A DNA stretch of 64,000 bases from Akkermansiaceae bacterium (GTDB taxonomy: Bacteria > Verrucomicrobiota > Verrucomicrobiia > Verrucomicrobiales > Akkermansiaceae): the NCBI GenBank assembly GCA_903919975.1, contig CAIXKE010000112.1, positions 1 through 64,000 on the forward strand, given 5' to 3'. Of the stretch, positions 52,049-60,747 are shown one piece after another. The notes under the pieces were generated by a model. The model was given only the letters and a program-made list of their open reading frames with translations, was not told where the DNA came from and ran no database searches. Every line of letters starts with the position of its first letter. Position 1 is the first letter of the stretch. The position numbers and the translations under genes are program-made.

Positions 52049-53755
52049 ATGAACGTGGTCCCCCAGATCGCGTATTTCTCGATGGAGATCGCCTTGGAGC
52101 TGGAAATGCCCACTTATTGTGGCGGACTCGGCTTACTGGCTGGCGATATGCTGCGTGCCGCAGCAGACGGACAATTACCTCTGGTCGGGGTCTCACTCCT
52201 CCATCGGAAGGGCTATTTTTGCCAGAAACTCGATCAGCAAGGAACCCAATCCGAGCAACCCTGCGAATGGACGGTGGAACGCTTCGTCAAAGAATGCCAA
52301 GCACGCGTCATCGTAAAAATAGAAGATCGTGCAGTCCATGTCCGCGCTTGGCAATATGAAGTCAAAGGAAACAAAGGCGGCATCGTTCCGGTCTATTTAC
52401 TCGATACCGACCTCCCGGAAAACTCCGAGTGGGATCGACACATCACCGATCAATTGTATGGCGGGAACGAGTGGTATCGTCTGTGTCAGGAAATCATTCT
52501 GGGCATCGGCGGGGTGCGCATATTGCGGGCACTCGGCCATGACCATTTGACTCGCTATCACATGAATGAGGGCCACGCGGCCCTGCTGGCGATGGAACTG
52601 CTCGACGAACACGCCTTGGAAGCGGGCCGTCAAACGTTCAATCACGATGACATCGAGGCCGTCCGTCGCTTATGCGTATTCACCACCCACACCCCGGTCC
52701 CTGCCGGCCATGACAAGTTTCCTCTGCACATGGTAATATCCGCTCTCGGGCGCAACGAGGTGATCGAGATGCGTGAGGTCTTCTGTTGCGAGGGGGAGTT
52801 GAATATGACTTATCTCGCATTGAATTTAAGCCATTACATCAATGGCGTCGCCAAGAAGCACACCGAGATTTCCCAGCGGATTTTCGCAGGCTACAAAATA
52901 CACGATATCACCAATGGCGTGCATGCGGATACCTGGGCATCGCCTCCAATCCAGCGCATGTTCGATCGCTACATTCCCGGATGGAGGGAGGATAATTTCA
53001 ACCTCCGCCACGCACTGAGTCTTCCGGCGGCAGACCTATGGGATGCCCACGCGCAGGCGAAAAACTCGCTACTCGACCGAGTGAACTTCGAAACCAACAG
53101 CGGCATGGAAGCCAATGTTCTGACCTTTGGCTTCGCACGTCGGATTGCCGATTACAAACGGGCCGATCTGATCTTTCACAACATCGAACGGCTCCGTGAA
53201 ATCTCACAGGATACTGGCCCGTTTCAAGTGGTGATCTCAGGAAAATCCCACCCCGGAGACCCGGTGGGCCGTGAAACGATCCGAAAAATTTTCCGCTCTA
53301 TCAAAACCTTGAAAAACAGCATCCGAATCGCATACCTAAACAATTACGATTGGGAACTCGGTCGGCTCATGACCGGAGGTGTGGATGTCTGGTTAAACAC
53401 ACCCCTACCGCCCATGGAAGCCTCTGGAACCAGCGGCATGAAAGCGGCGGTGAACGGCGTTCCAAGTCTCAGCATCCTCGATGGTTGGTGGATCGAGGGC
53501 TGCATCGAGGGCACCACCGGCTGGGCCATCGGTGGCGCACCCAAAAACGAGAATCCAGCTCAACGCACGCCTGCCGACGCCGAATCACTCTACGACAAAA
53601 TGGAATACATCGTGATACCGCTCTATTACCGGGAGCGCGAAAGATTCATCGATGTGATGCGCCATTCCATCGCCTTGAACGCCTCATTTTTCAATACCCA
53701 GCGGATGTTGCTACAATATGTCTTGAGCGCTTACTTCGGAAATACCGAGGAGTAA
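52049..53755 (+). CDS. glgP: Alpha-glucan (glycogen) phosphorylase, short form
   Basis: 568 aa GT35 enzyme releasing glucose-1-phosphate from alpha-glucans. The N-terminus [20 protein letters not shown] with [10 protein letters not shown] is the short bacterial/archaeal type. Also seen are [59 protein letters not shown], and the PLP region [20 protein letters not shown] with the cofactor Lys. Together with the GH13 enzyme at 21598 it points to storage-glucan turnover. Confidence 0.93.
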   Translation: MNVVPQIAYFSMEIALELEMPTYCGGLGLLAGDMLRAAADGQLPLVGVSLLHRKGYFCQKLDQQGTQSEQPCEWTVERFVKECQARVIVKIEDRAVHVRAWQYEVKGNKGGIVPVYLLDTDLPENSEWDRHITDQLYGGNEWYRLCQEIILGIGGVRILRALGHDHLTRYHMNEGHAALLAMELLDEHALEAGRQTFNHDDIEAVRRLCVFTTHTPVPAGHDKFPLHMVISALGRNEVIEMREVFCCEGELNMTYLALNLSHYINGVAKKHTEISQRIFAGYKIHDITNGVHADTWASPPIQRMFDRYIPGWREDNFNLRHALSLPAADLWDAHAQAKNSLLDRVNFETNSGMEANVLTFGFARRIADYKRADLIFHNIERLREISQDTGPFQVVISGKSHPGDPVGRETIRKIFRSIKTLKNSIRIAYLNNYDWELGRLMTGGVDVWLNTPLPPMEASGTSGMKAAVNGVPSLSILDGWWIEGCIEGTTGWAIGGAPKNENPAQRTPADAESLYDKMEYIVIPLYYRERERFIDVMRHSIALNASFFNTQRMLLQYVLSAYFGNTEE

Positions 53756-53765
53756 TACTTTATCC

Positions 53766-54455
53766 TTAGCGCTTGAGCTCCCCAAGATGCTTGCGAAACC
53801 ACCCGGCACTTAACTCCGACATCTCCTCCAGCTTGCCAGGTTCACCAAACAAATGCGTAGCACCGGGAACTTCCACCAATTGTTTTGTGCATGCCAACCG
53901 AGCCAGCGCCTCACGATTCAACTCCATGCCCACTATATCTTGTTCTCCAACAATCAACAAGATAGGGCATTTCACATGCGACAAAGATTTGACGGCGAGA
54001 TCCATCCGCCCGCCACGGGAAACCACCGCACCCACCTTCGAGTTTCTGCGTGCGGCCGCAATCACGACCGCCGCGCCACCGGCGCACGCTCCAAAGTATC
54101 CCACCGGCAGATGATTGAGCTCCGATTGGCTTGCAACCCATCGCGTCACCTCAACCAAACGCTTCGCCAAGAGTCCCGCATCATGGCGGAATTTTTCGGT
54201 GGATTCATCCTCGATTTCTTCCTCTTCGGTGAGCAATTCACAAATCAATGTTCCGATTCCATGCATTCGGAGCACCTGGGCCGTATGCCGATTTCGCGGA
54301 TTATTCCGACTCCTACCGCTGCCGTAAGCGAAGATGACAAGCGCCACCGCCTCTTCAGGGATCTGCAGATCTCCCAATAAAAACAAATCACCCACCCGGA
54401 TCCGAACACACTTGTTGATCCTTTTGATCAGATGTTGTGTTTCCATGGTCTTCAT
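53766..54455 (-). CDS. Alpha/beta hydrolase, dienelactone-hydrolase-like
   Basis: 229 aa. The nucleophile elbow reads YFGACAGGAAVV, so Cys124 sits where most relatives have Ser. Cys is the nucleophile in true dienelactone hydrolases, but here the context is GACAGG rather than GYCLGG. VGEQDIVGMELNREALARL with the Asp and PGATHLFGEPGKLEEMSELS with the His complete the triad. Relatives are sometimes fused to phosphoribosyltransferases. Substrate unknown; tail-to-tail with glgP, ten bases apart. Confidence 0.85.
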   Translation of the reverse strand: MKTMETQHLIKRINKCVRIRVGDLFLLGDLQIPEEAVALVIFAYGSGRSRNNPRNRHTAQVLRMHGIGTLICELLTEEEEIEDESTEKFRHDAGLLAKRLVEVTRWVASQSELNHLPVGYFGACAGGAAVVIAAARRNSKVGAVVSRGGRMDLAVKSLSHVKCPILLIVGEQDIVGMELNREALARLACTKQLVEVPGATHLFGEPGKLEEMSELSAGWFRKHLGELKR

Positions 54456-54722
54456 GGTGATGGTTTTAAGGGAATTTAAAGATATTAAACCGGCTGTTTT
54501 TCTATGGATTCTATAGGTCGATTCTTTGTTTTGAGATAGCTTGCTACCCCATTACACAGATCACTCGCCGCGCCTATTTGTCAAATAAATCCCCTATTTC
54601 AAACCGCACGATTCTTGAGACTTCCACGCGAATGGGACTCGATTATTTTTTCCAGCGCGTGATTTAGGATCCCGCTTGATTTATTAAGGTTTCCTAAATA
54701 TTCTGTAATCCAAGTCCGTGCC

Positions 54723-55655
54723 ATGTCGAAACGACGAATCAAGCCCCCTGCCAAGCGCCCGTTGATCAATCAGCGGCGGACGAGGATGTCCTTCGCCGAG
54801 GTCTTGAGCTCCGCCAATCAACGGGCGCACGAACAGGCAAACCGACGCAGCGGCCGCCGGGAACTGAAATCGGTGAGAGCGGCGATCGCCGCCACGGAGA
54901 TGGACGAATATGACGAATCCGTGAATTGGGCAAAACGTCTGACGCGTTGGCTAATGGGGCTGATCATACTGCCACTTTGCTGGGTGACCATGTGGACGCT
55001 GCTTTCGCGGTTCTCCCATGCCACCGTGGATCAGGGATTTTGGCAAACGCCTGAGTTCTGGTATTTCGCCACGGGCGCGTTGCTGATGGCCGGGTGGCTT
55101 TGGTCCGGATTGATGCAGTCGTTTTTTCTCTACGCTTACGTGCTCGGACACGAATTGACGCATGCGGTCTTCGTGGTGATTTTCCGCGGTAAGGTCACTG
55201 ATTTTTATGTCAGCACCGAAGGCGGCTACATTACGACAAACAAAACCAATCTAGTGATCGCCTTGTCGCCGTATTTCGTGCCATTTTGGGCGGTGATCAG
55301 TGCGGTGATTTACGCTGCGCTGCGCTTTGCCGCGGATCCACAATCATGGTGGGATCTGGCGTTTTACGCAGTGATGGGGGTCACCTGGACATTCCACATG
55401 GCATGGACTTTGTGGATGATCCCGCGCGACCAACCGGATTTAAAGGAGAACGGCACCTTCCTCTCGCTGGTAATTATCTATCTTGCGAATCTGATGGTGC
55501 TCGCGGTGTTGCTATGCGCTGCCGAAGAGGCACCGCTACACAATAGCCGGGAGTTCGCCATGGAGTGGTTGCGCTATGCCGCAACTTGGGGCGATTCGGC
55601 GCTGCGCTGGACCATCCATGCAGTCTCCGAACTGCGCGCTTACGGAAAATTCTGA
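54723..55655 (+). CDS. Multi-pass membrane protein with HExxH motif, putative protease
   Basis: 310 aa. The N-terminal about 75 residues are basic and soluble (SKRRIKPPAKRPLINQRRTR). Then come six or so hydrophobic segments. The third carries LGHELTHAVFVVIF with His143-Glu144...His147, a zinc-metalloprotease-type motif inside or at the edge of a membrane helix, as in site-2 proteases. The second-domain Asp motif of S2P enzymes (NPDG-like) is not evident, so activity is uncertain. The desulfurase gene begins 64 bases after its stop. Confidence 0.75.
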   Translation: MSKRRIKPPAKRPLINQRRTRMSFAEVLSSANQRAHEQANRRSGRRELKSVRAAIAATEMDEYDESVNWAKRLTRWLMGLIILPLCWVTMWTLLSRFSHATVDQGFWQTPEFWYFATGALLMAGWLWSGLMQSFFLYAYVLGHELTHAVFVVIFRGKVTDFYVSTEGGYITTNKTNLVIALSPYFVPFWAVISAVIYAALRFAADPQSWWDLAFYAVMGVTWTFHMAWTLWMIPRDQPDLKENGTFLSLVIIYLANLMVLAVLLCAAEEAPLHNSREFAMEWLRYAATWGDSALRWTIHAVSELRAYGKF

Positions 55656-55719
55656 CTCATGAATGGTGTCACGCGGTTTTCCGAGTTGCCATCGGCCAAC
55701 GACGGGGAATGCTCTGTGG

Positions 55720-56880
55720 ATGATCGATCTGGATGCGAACGCGACCACACAACTGCTACCCGAGGTGCTGGATGCGATGTTGCCATGGTTGCGCGAAGGT
55801 TATGCAAACCCCTCCGGGGCGTATGCGGCAGCCAAAACCGCCCGCAAAGCCATCGAACAAGCCCGCGGCCAAGTGGCGGAGTTGATCGGCGCGGAGTTGG
55901 AGGAAATCGTCTTCACCGGGGGTGGCACCGAGAGCGTGAATACCGCGTTGCGCTCGCTCGATGCGCTTGCAGGTCCTGGCGCGGCCTATGTTTCGGCCAT
56001 TGAACACAGCGCCGTGCTACGCTGTGTGGAAAATCTTCCACGCCAAACCCAACTCTCCACCGTCAATGCCGGTGGGCGGCTGGATATCGATGCCTTCTCA
56101 TCGCGTCTGGAGGACGCCGCTTTCATTTCAATCATGATGGCTAACAACGAAACAGGCATCATTCAGCCCCTACGCGAGGCCACCGAAATCGCCCACGCCC
56201 GTGGCTTGCCCGTCCACTCGGATGCGATTCAAGCCGTTGGCAAAATCCCGGTGAACGTCCGCGAAATACAAATCGATCTACTTTCTATCTCCGCCCACAA
56301 ATTTCACGGCCCCAAGGGAATGGGCGCGCTATACATCCGACGCGGGTTGAAATTCAAACCCCTGTTATGGGGCGGCGACCAAGAATCGGGACGTCGCAGC
56401 GGAACCGAAAATACGGCCGGCATCGTGGGCATGGGCGCGGCGGCGGTTTGCGCTATGCGGCATCTTGCACATCCGCCGCAGACCCCGATGAGCGCAATGC
56501 GCGATGCCTTCGAAACCGGAATCCTAGCAGAATTATCGGGAGTCACAGTCAATGGCGACCGCACCCACCGACTGCCAAACACCAGTCACCTATCCTTTGA
56601 TGGCTGCGATGCCGCGGGCCTGCTGATTCTCTTGGATGAATCCAGCATCGCCTGCTCCGCCGGCTCCGCATGCATGACGGGAAAACAACGTCCATCTCAC
56701 GTCCAATTGGCCATGGGAATTCCAGAACAACGGGCAAAGAGCAGCCTGCGCATCAGCTTCTCCCAGCTTAACTCGATGGAGGATGCCCTGAATGCGGTTC
56801 AATCCGTTAAAAAAGCCGTGGAAAAACTTAGAACTGTGCAAGGACCGGGCGTCGGACCAGTCGTGGTCTATTCGCCTTGA
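55720..56880 (+). CDS. Cysteine desulfurase (NifS/IscS family)
   Basis: 386 aa from the ATG at 55720 (MIDLDANATTQLLPEVLDAM), the standard N-terminus; an ATG 19 codons earlier is less likely. The PLP enzyme moves sulfur from cysteine for Fe-S clusters or thio-cofactors. Visible are YANPSGAYAAAKTARKAIE, IVFTGGGTESVNTALRSL, Lys194 in ISAHKFHGPKGMG, and the active Cys312 in SIACSAGSACMTG. No iscU or suf genes are near. It could also serve thiolation of MoaD, but that is speculation. Confidence 0.93.
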   Translation: MIDLDANATTQLLPEVLDAMLPWLREGYANPSGAYAAAKTARKAIEQARGQVAELIGAELEEIVFTGGGTESVNTALRSLDALAGPGAAYVSAIEHSAVLRCVENLPRQTQLSTVNAGGRLDIDAFSSRLEDAAFISIMMANNETGIIQPLREATEIAHARGLPVHSDAIQAVGKIPVNVREIQIDLLSISAHKFHGPKGMGALYIRRGLKFKPLLWGGDQESGRRSGTENTAGIVGMGAAAVCAMRHLAHPPQTPMSAMRDAFETGILAELSGVTVNGDRTHRLPNTSHLSFDGCDAAGLLILLDESSIACSAGSACMTGKQRPSHVQLAMGIPEQRAKSSLRISFSQLNSMEDALNAVQSVKKAVEKLRTVQGPGVGPVVVYSP

Positions 56881-56903
56881 GCTAACAATAAAGGATTCGG
56901 CAA

Positions 56904-59711
56904 TTACTGACCCTTGCCCTTCGACGACTTCAGTTTTTTGATGTAGTCGATTGCCTTATCAGCACGCTGAGAAACCTTTGCATTATCAGAACTCTTAAAG
57001 CCTTCGAGAATTTTGATGGCCCACTCATCATCGAGAATCGCCAAGCTGTTGATTACACTAAGCTTCTCTTCTGGCGCTTTGGCTTGATCGACTAAGTCCA
57101 TCCATTGTTTTTGCGCTAGGATAGTGTCCTTCGAATTTGGTATTGCTAGAGCAAAGTTCACTGCAGAATTGAAGGCTTTTGCTCGGAGACTTGGATCTTC
57201 GGTGCTGGCAATAAAACCAATCAACAGCGGATACGCCGAATCATCCACCCAAGTTTCAATGGCAACAATCGCAGAGATCCGATCAGCTTTATCCGTGCCA
57301 TCCAAAGCCTTCTTGACCAAATCCAATGCTTTCGGACCACCACAACGACCTAATAAGCGCAATATCGCCTGGCGATTTTCCTGATTCAATTTCCCCCCGT
57401 AGGCCGTGACAAGCTGAGTAGCGAGATTGCTGCGGGTTTGGCTCTTTTTGATAATTTCCGCCAAGGTCTCTTCCGCAGCCTTGCGCAAGTTCGGAGGCCC
57501 CGAACCTACGACCACTTCAAGAAATGCATCACATTGCGAATCACTCGCCATGAAGCGGACCGCCTGAATTGCAGCAACCGCAGCACGCGTATCGCTAGTG
57601 GCACGGACGAATGCCATCAATGGCGGCACGATGGATGGATTCTTGCGCTTGGGCAAAACATCGCGAATCAGAATCTCCCGCACTTCAGGCGTCATGTCGC
57701 GCTTGGTAGCGAAGTCGATGATGACGGCATCGACATCGGTGCCATCCGTGGCCTTGGCAAGAACCAGAGCCTGATAGACCACCGTTCGATTCTCTACGAT
57801 TCCGATGCTGATAGCAGCTTCGAGAAGAATATCGAGGTCGATCTTGTTGACAGATACTTCGGCGGCTTCGGGTACAGCTGCGGCGGTAACCATTCTGTTA
57901 TAGGAAACCGTCCGACGGTTCTGTCCGCTGCGTTCTACAAGAGTCCAAGTGAGGAAAATCGTAATCAGACCAAGAACTGCGGAGATCATCACTTTCGCAG
58001 CAGTGGAAAGTTTGCGTTTTTCGGTTTTCGGAGCCTCCCCTGCGACAGAAGCGACAACTGCAACGGAAGCGACAGGAGCCGGACTAGTTGCTGCGGCTGC
58101 GGGCACAGGTTGAGATTTGGGCGCTGAAGAAATCAGCGGAGAATTGTGGACGCTCGGTTTCGAACCAACAGGCGGAGTCAATGGCTGCGGCGTATTCTTG
58201 GTCTTGGTGGGTGACAAAACAGCAAGAGGATTGGGTTTCGGGGCTTCCACCACAGAAGAAACGATGGGCGCGATTGGTGCAGGCTCGGGCTTCACCTCGG
58301 GCTCGGGCTTTACCTCAGCCATGGGGTTCGCCACAGGCATAGGTTTGAGCTCTAGCAAAGATTTCTTCGCAACAAGTGCAGGGGACTCTACAGCCTCGGG
58401 CTGCTCGACGACTTCGGGTTCCGCTATGATTTCAGGCTCCGCTGCTGGTTCCACCACGAGCGCGGGCTCTGCCACAGAAGCGCGTTTCACCAGAAGAATT
58501 GGTTTAGCCGCAGGCGCGGGCTCTGCTGCGGGAACTAGCACGGGGTCAGCAACAGAAACAGAAGCTGCCACTGACGTGCGTTTCACCATAAGAATGGGTT
58601 TTGCGGCAGCGACGGGCTCTGGTGCTACAACGGGTTCTGGTTCCATGAAAGGTTCAGGCGCTGCCACTGACGCGCGCCTCACCAAAAGCATGGGTTTCGC
58701 CACAAGCACGGGCGCCGAAATCGCCTCCTCCACCAGCACCGGCTCCTCCACAACCTGCGCAACAGGCTCGACCAACACAGAGGCAACTGCGGACAGCGGC
58801 TCGGAACCTGGAATAATTAAGCGCGGACGTTTCGGCGGGGCTTGATCAGTTTGCATGACACCAAGACTCATAGTGGGATTTGAAATTTTATCGTTTTCGA
58901 GGAAAATAGAGAGCGCGTCTCTCGCTGATTCCGGCCTGTCCTGTGGCAAACGATTGATTTGCCACATAATCCAATTGCAGGCCCACATCGGAATATCCGA
59001 ACGCAGATCTTGAATGGGAGTCACGGCATGATGGAGATGGGACGCCATAACCTCATTCCCGGTTTCACCATTGAACGGATAGACACCAGTGAGCGCCTGA
59101 TAATAAACACAACCCATCGAATACAGATCCGATCTGGCATCCAGTGGAACTCGCTCGAATTGCTCGGGAGCCATGAAGTAGATCGAACCGAACACCGCAT
59201 CAAGACTCTCGATTTCCTCCTTGGACTGGGATTGAGTGAGCGTGGCCAAGCCGAAATCAACGATTTTCAGCTGAAATTTCCCCGAAGGAAGCCATGTCAG
59301 CATCAGATTGGAAGGCTTCAAGTCGCTGTGAATCATGTCCAGCTCATGGGCTGCGATCAACGCCTCCTGACTCTGCAACGCGAGCTCGCGGAAATCCAGC
59401 CAAGTGAGCGGGGCCGCCTCGATCAATTCATCCAGCGTCTTGCCGCTGATCAGCTCCATGACAACGTATGGGCCGTCCTCATCCGTGCCGACATCGTAGA
59501 TCGTGACAATATGCGGGTGCTGAAGAGATGCCAACGCTCCGGCTTCTTTCATGAGTTGCCGAGTGGATTCCTCTTGAAGAGTCGGATCACCGACAGAAGT
59601 CAAAATGCGCTTGATGGCGACCTCGCGGTTCATCCGTGAGTCAAAGCCACGAAAAACGGAGCCAATTCCACCTTGACCGATTTTTCCCCGTATTTCGTAA
59701 CGTTCTTCCAT
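56904..59711 (-). CDS. Membrane Ser/Thr protein kinase with repeat linker and C-terminal helical repeats
   Basis: 935 aa. The kinase domain (about 6-265) has GKIGQGGIGSVFRGFD, VAIKRI with the ATP Lys, HSDLKPSNLML (Ser in place of the usual Arg of HRD), VDFGLATL and FMAPEQF. A long Pro/Glu/Val-rich linker (about 300-560) holds a motif KP-x-L-x-V-(R/K)-R-(A/T)-SVA three times, with Ser at 348, 380 and 412, exactly 32 residues apart. One transmembrane helix (about 573-593) precedes a C-terminal region of HEAT-like helical repeats (about 620-935), presumably outside the cytoplasm. The substrate is unknown. Confidence 0.93.
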   Translation of the reverse strand: MEERYEIRGKIGQGGIGSVFRGFDSRMNREVAIKRILTSVGDPTLQEESTRQLMKEAGALASLQHPHIVTIYDVGTDEDGPYVVMELISGKTLDELIEAAPLTWLDFRELALQSQEALIAAHELDMIHSDLKPSNLMLTWLPSGKFQLKIVDFGLATLTQSQSKEEIESLDAVFGSIYFMAPEQFERVPLDARSDLYSMGCVYYQALTGVYPFNGETGNEVMASHLHHAVTPIQDLRSDIPMWACNWIMWQINRLPQDRPESARDALSIFLENDKISNPTMSLGVMQTDQAPPKRPRLIIPGSEPLSAVASVLVEPVAQVVEEPVLVEEAISAPVLVAKPMLLVRRASVAAPEPFMEPEPVVAPEPVAAAKPILMVKRTSVAASVSVADPVLVPAAEPAPAAKPILLVKRASVAEPALVVEPAAEPEIIAEPEVVEQPEAVESPALVAKKSLLELKPMPVANPMAEVKPEPEVKPEPAPIAPIVSSVVEAPKPNPLAVLSPTKTKNTPQPLTPPVGSKPSVHNSPLISSAPKSQPVPAAAATSPAPVASVAVVASVAGEAPKTEKRKLSTAAKVMISAVLGLITIFLTWTLVERSGQNRRTVSYNRMVTAAAVPEAAEVSVNKIDLDILLEAAISIGIVENRTVVYQALVLAKATDGTDVDAVIIDFATKRDMTPEVREILIRDVLPKRKNPSIVPPLMAFVRATSDTRAAVAAIQAVRFMASDSQCDAFLEVVVGSGPPNLRKAAEETLAEIIKKSQTRSNLATQLVTAYGGKLNQENRQAILRLLGRCGGPKALDLVKKALDGTDKADRISAIVAIETWVDDSAYPLLIGFIASTEDPSLRAKAFNSAVNFALAIPNSKDTILAQKQWMDLVDQAKAPEEKLSVINSLAILDDEWAIKILEGFKSSDNAKVSQRADKAIDYIKKLKSSKGKGQ

Positions 59712-59773
59712 GACTCAAATGTGGCACAAAATGCGCACAAACTCGATGAATCGCAATCAACAAAACAAAAACA

Positions 59774-60700
59774 TCACGAAGCGGCGCGTTCGAGCCGCTC
59801 CCTTCGATACAGCGTCGGAGAAAGACCCACGATGCGGGCAAAACTCCTGTTGAATTGAGACAGTGATTGATAACCGATTTGAAATGCAATTTCCGAAATG
59901 CGCGCCTCGGGTTTCAGCAACTCGCGCTTCGCCCAATCGATGCGGCAGCGGTTGACGTAATCGGTGAGCGTGAGGCCGGAAGAATCCTTGAAAAGCCGGC
60001 AAAAGTGCGACTCGCTCAATCCTGCTTGGCGCGCAACCAAGCCGAGCGGCAACGGTTGATCGAGATTGGCATGAATATATTTGCGGGCCTTGGCGATAGC
60101 GGCAGGTTCGCTGCCCTCTTCAATGATGCAGAGTGAGTCGGCGTGTTCGCTGAGTTGTTCTGCGAAGCTCTGCAACAGCGTGACCATGCTCTGGTAGCGC
60201 AGCGGCTCCACAAATCGCGTCTGCAGATAGGCCGCCCTCAGATTTTCACGCGCCGCTTTGTCCAAGGTCTTACGGCCAAGCGCACCCAGAAGTTTTTCAA
60301 ACTGCTCCTCGGATGGAATCTTGCTGAAAACCTGACCGGTTTTAAGAAACCCAATGACCGAGGCTCCCATCTTCACCGGCAACGCCGTCGCGCATAACCC
60401 GGCAAAACAATGGCAAGTAGTCGGACCGCTGACTTCCGCTTCGTTCATCAAGCGACGGTTGGTTTCCACGCATGCCCCGCAAGCGCTACCGCAGAGGTTC
60501 AACGTCTCACAAAATGGACTCCGATTGACCTTCTGGTCGTCAAGGCACCAGCCGTCCGGATCCGCGGAAACGAGACGCAATGGCAGTCCGGTTGCCGTGC
60601 GAAACGCTTCTTGATACATCTTGTATCGATCCGAGTTACCGATTCGACAAAGCAGCGAGTTTTCGAACTCTTGGTGGGGTTGATTGGCGGTTGTCATCAT
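59774..60700 (-). CDS. AraC-family regulator with PocR sensory domain
   Basis: 308 aa from the ATG at 60700 (MMTTANQPHQEFENSL). The PocR-type N-terminal domain (about 25-180) is recognised by the Cys-rich FCETLNLCGSACGACVETNRR and CHCFAGLCATALPVKMG. The C-terminal AraC DNA-binding domain has LGLVARQAGLSESHFCRLFKDSSG and ISEIAFQIGYQSLSQFNRSFARIVG. The start lies 48 bases after the P-type ATPase stop, in the same direction. The ligand is unknown; PocR domains often sense small organic molecules. Confidence 0.92.
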   Translation of the reverse strand: MMTTANQPHQEFENSLLCRIGNSDRYKMYQEAFRTATGLPLRLVSADPDGWCLDDQKVNRSPFCETLNLCGSACGACVETNRRLMNEAEVSGPTTCHCFAGLCATALPVKMGASVIGFLKTGQVFSKIPSEEQFEKLLGALGRKTLDKAARENLRAAYLQTRFVEPLRYQSMVTLLQSFAEQLSEHADSLCIIEEGSEPAAIAKARKYIHANLDQPLPLGLVARQAGLSESHFCRLFKDSSGLTLTDYVNRCRIDWAKRELLKPEARISEIAFQIGYQSLSQFNRSFARIVGLSPTLYRRERLERAAS

Positions 60701-60747
60701 CAGATTAAGAAGAAGCCGCGCGAGGCTAATGAGCTTCCATGCGGAAT

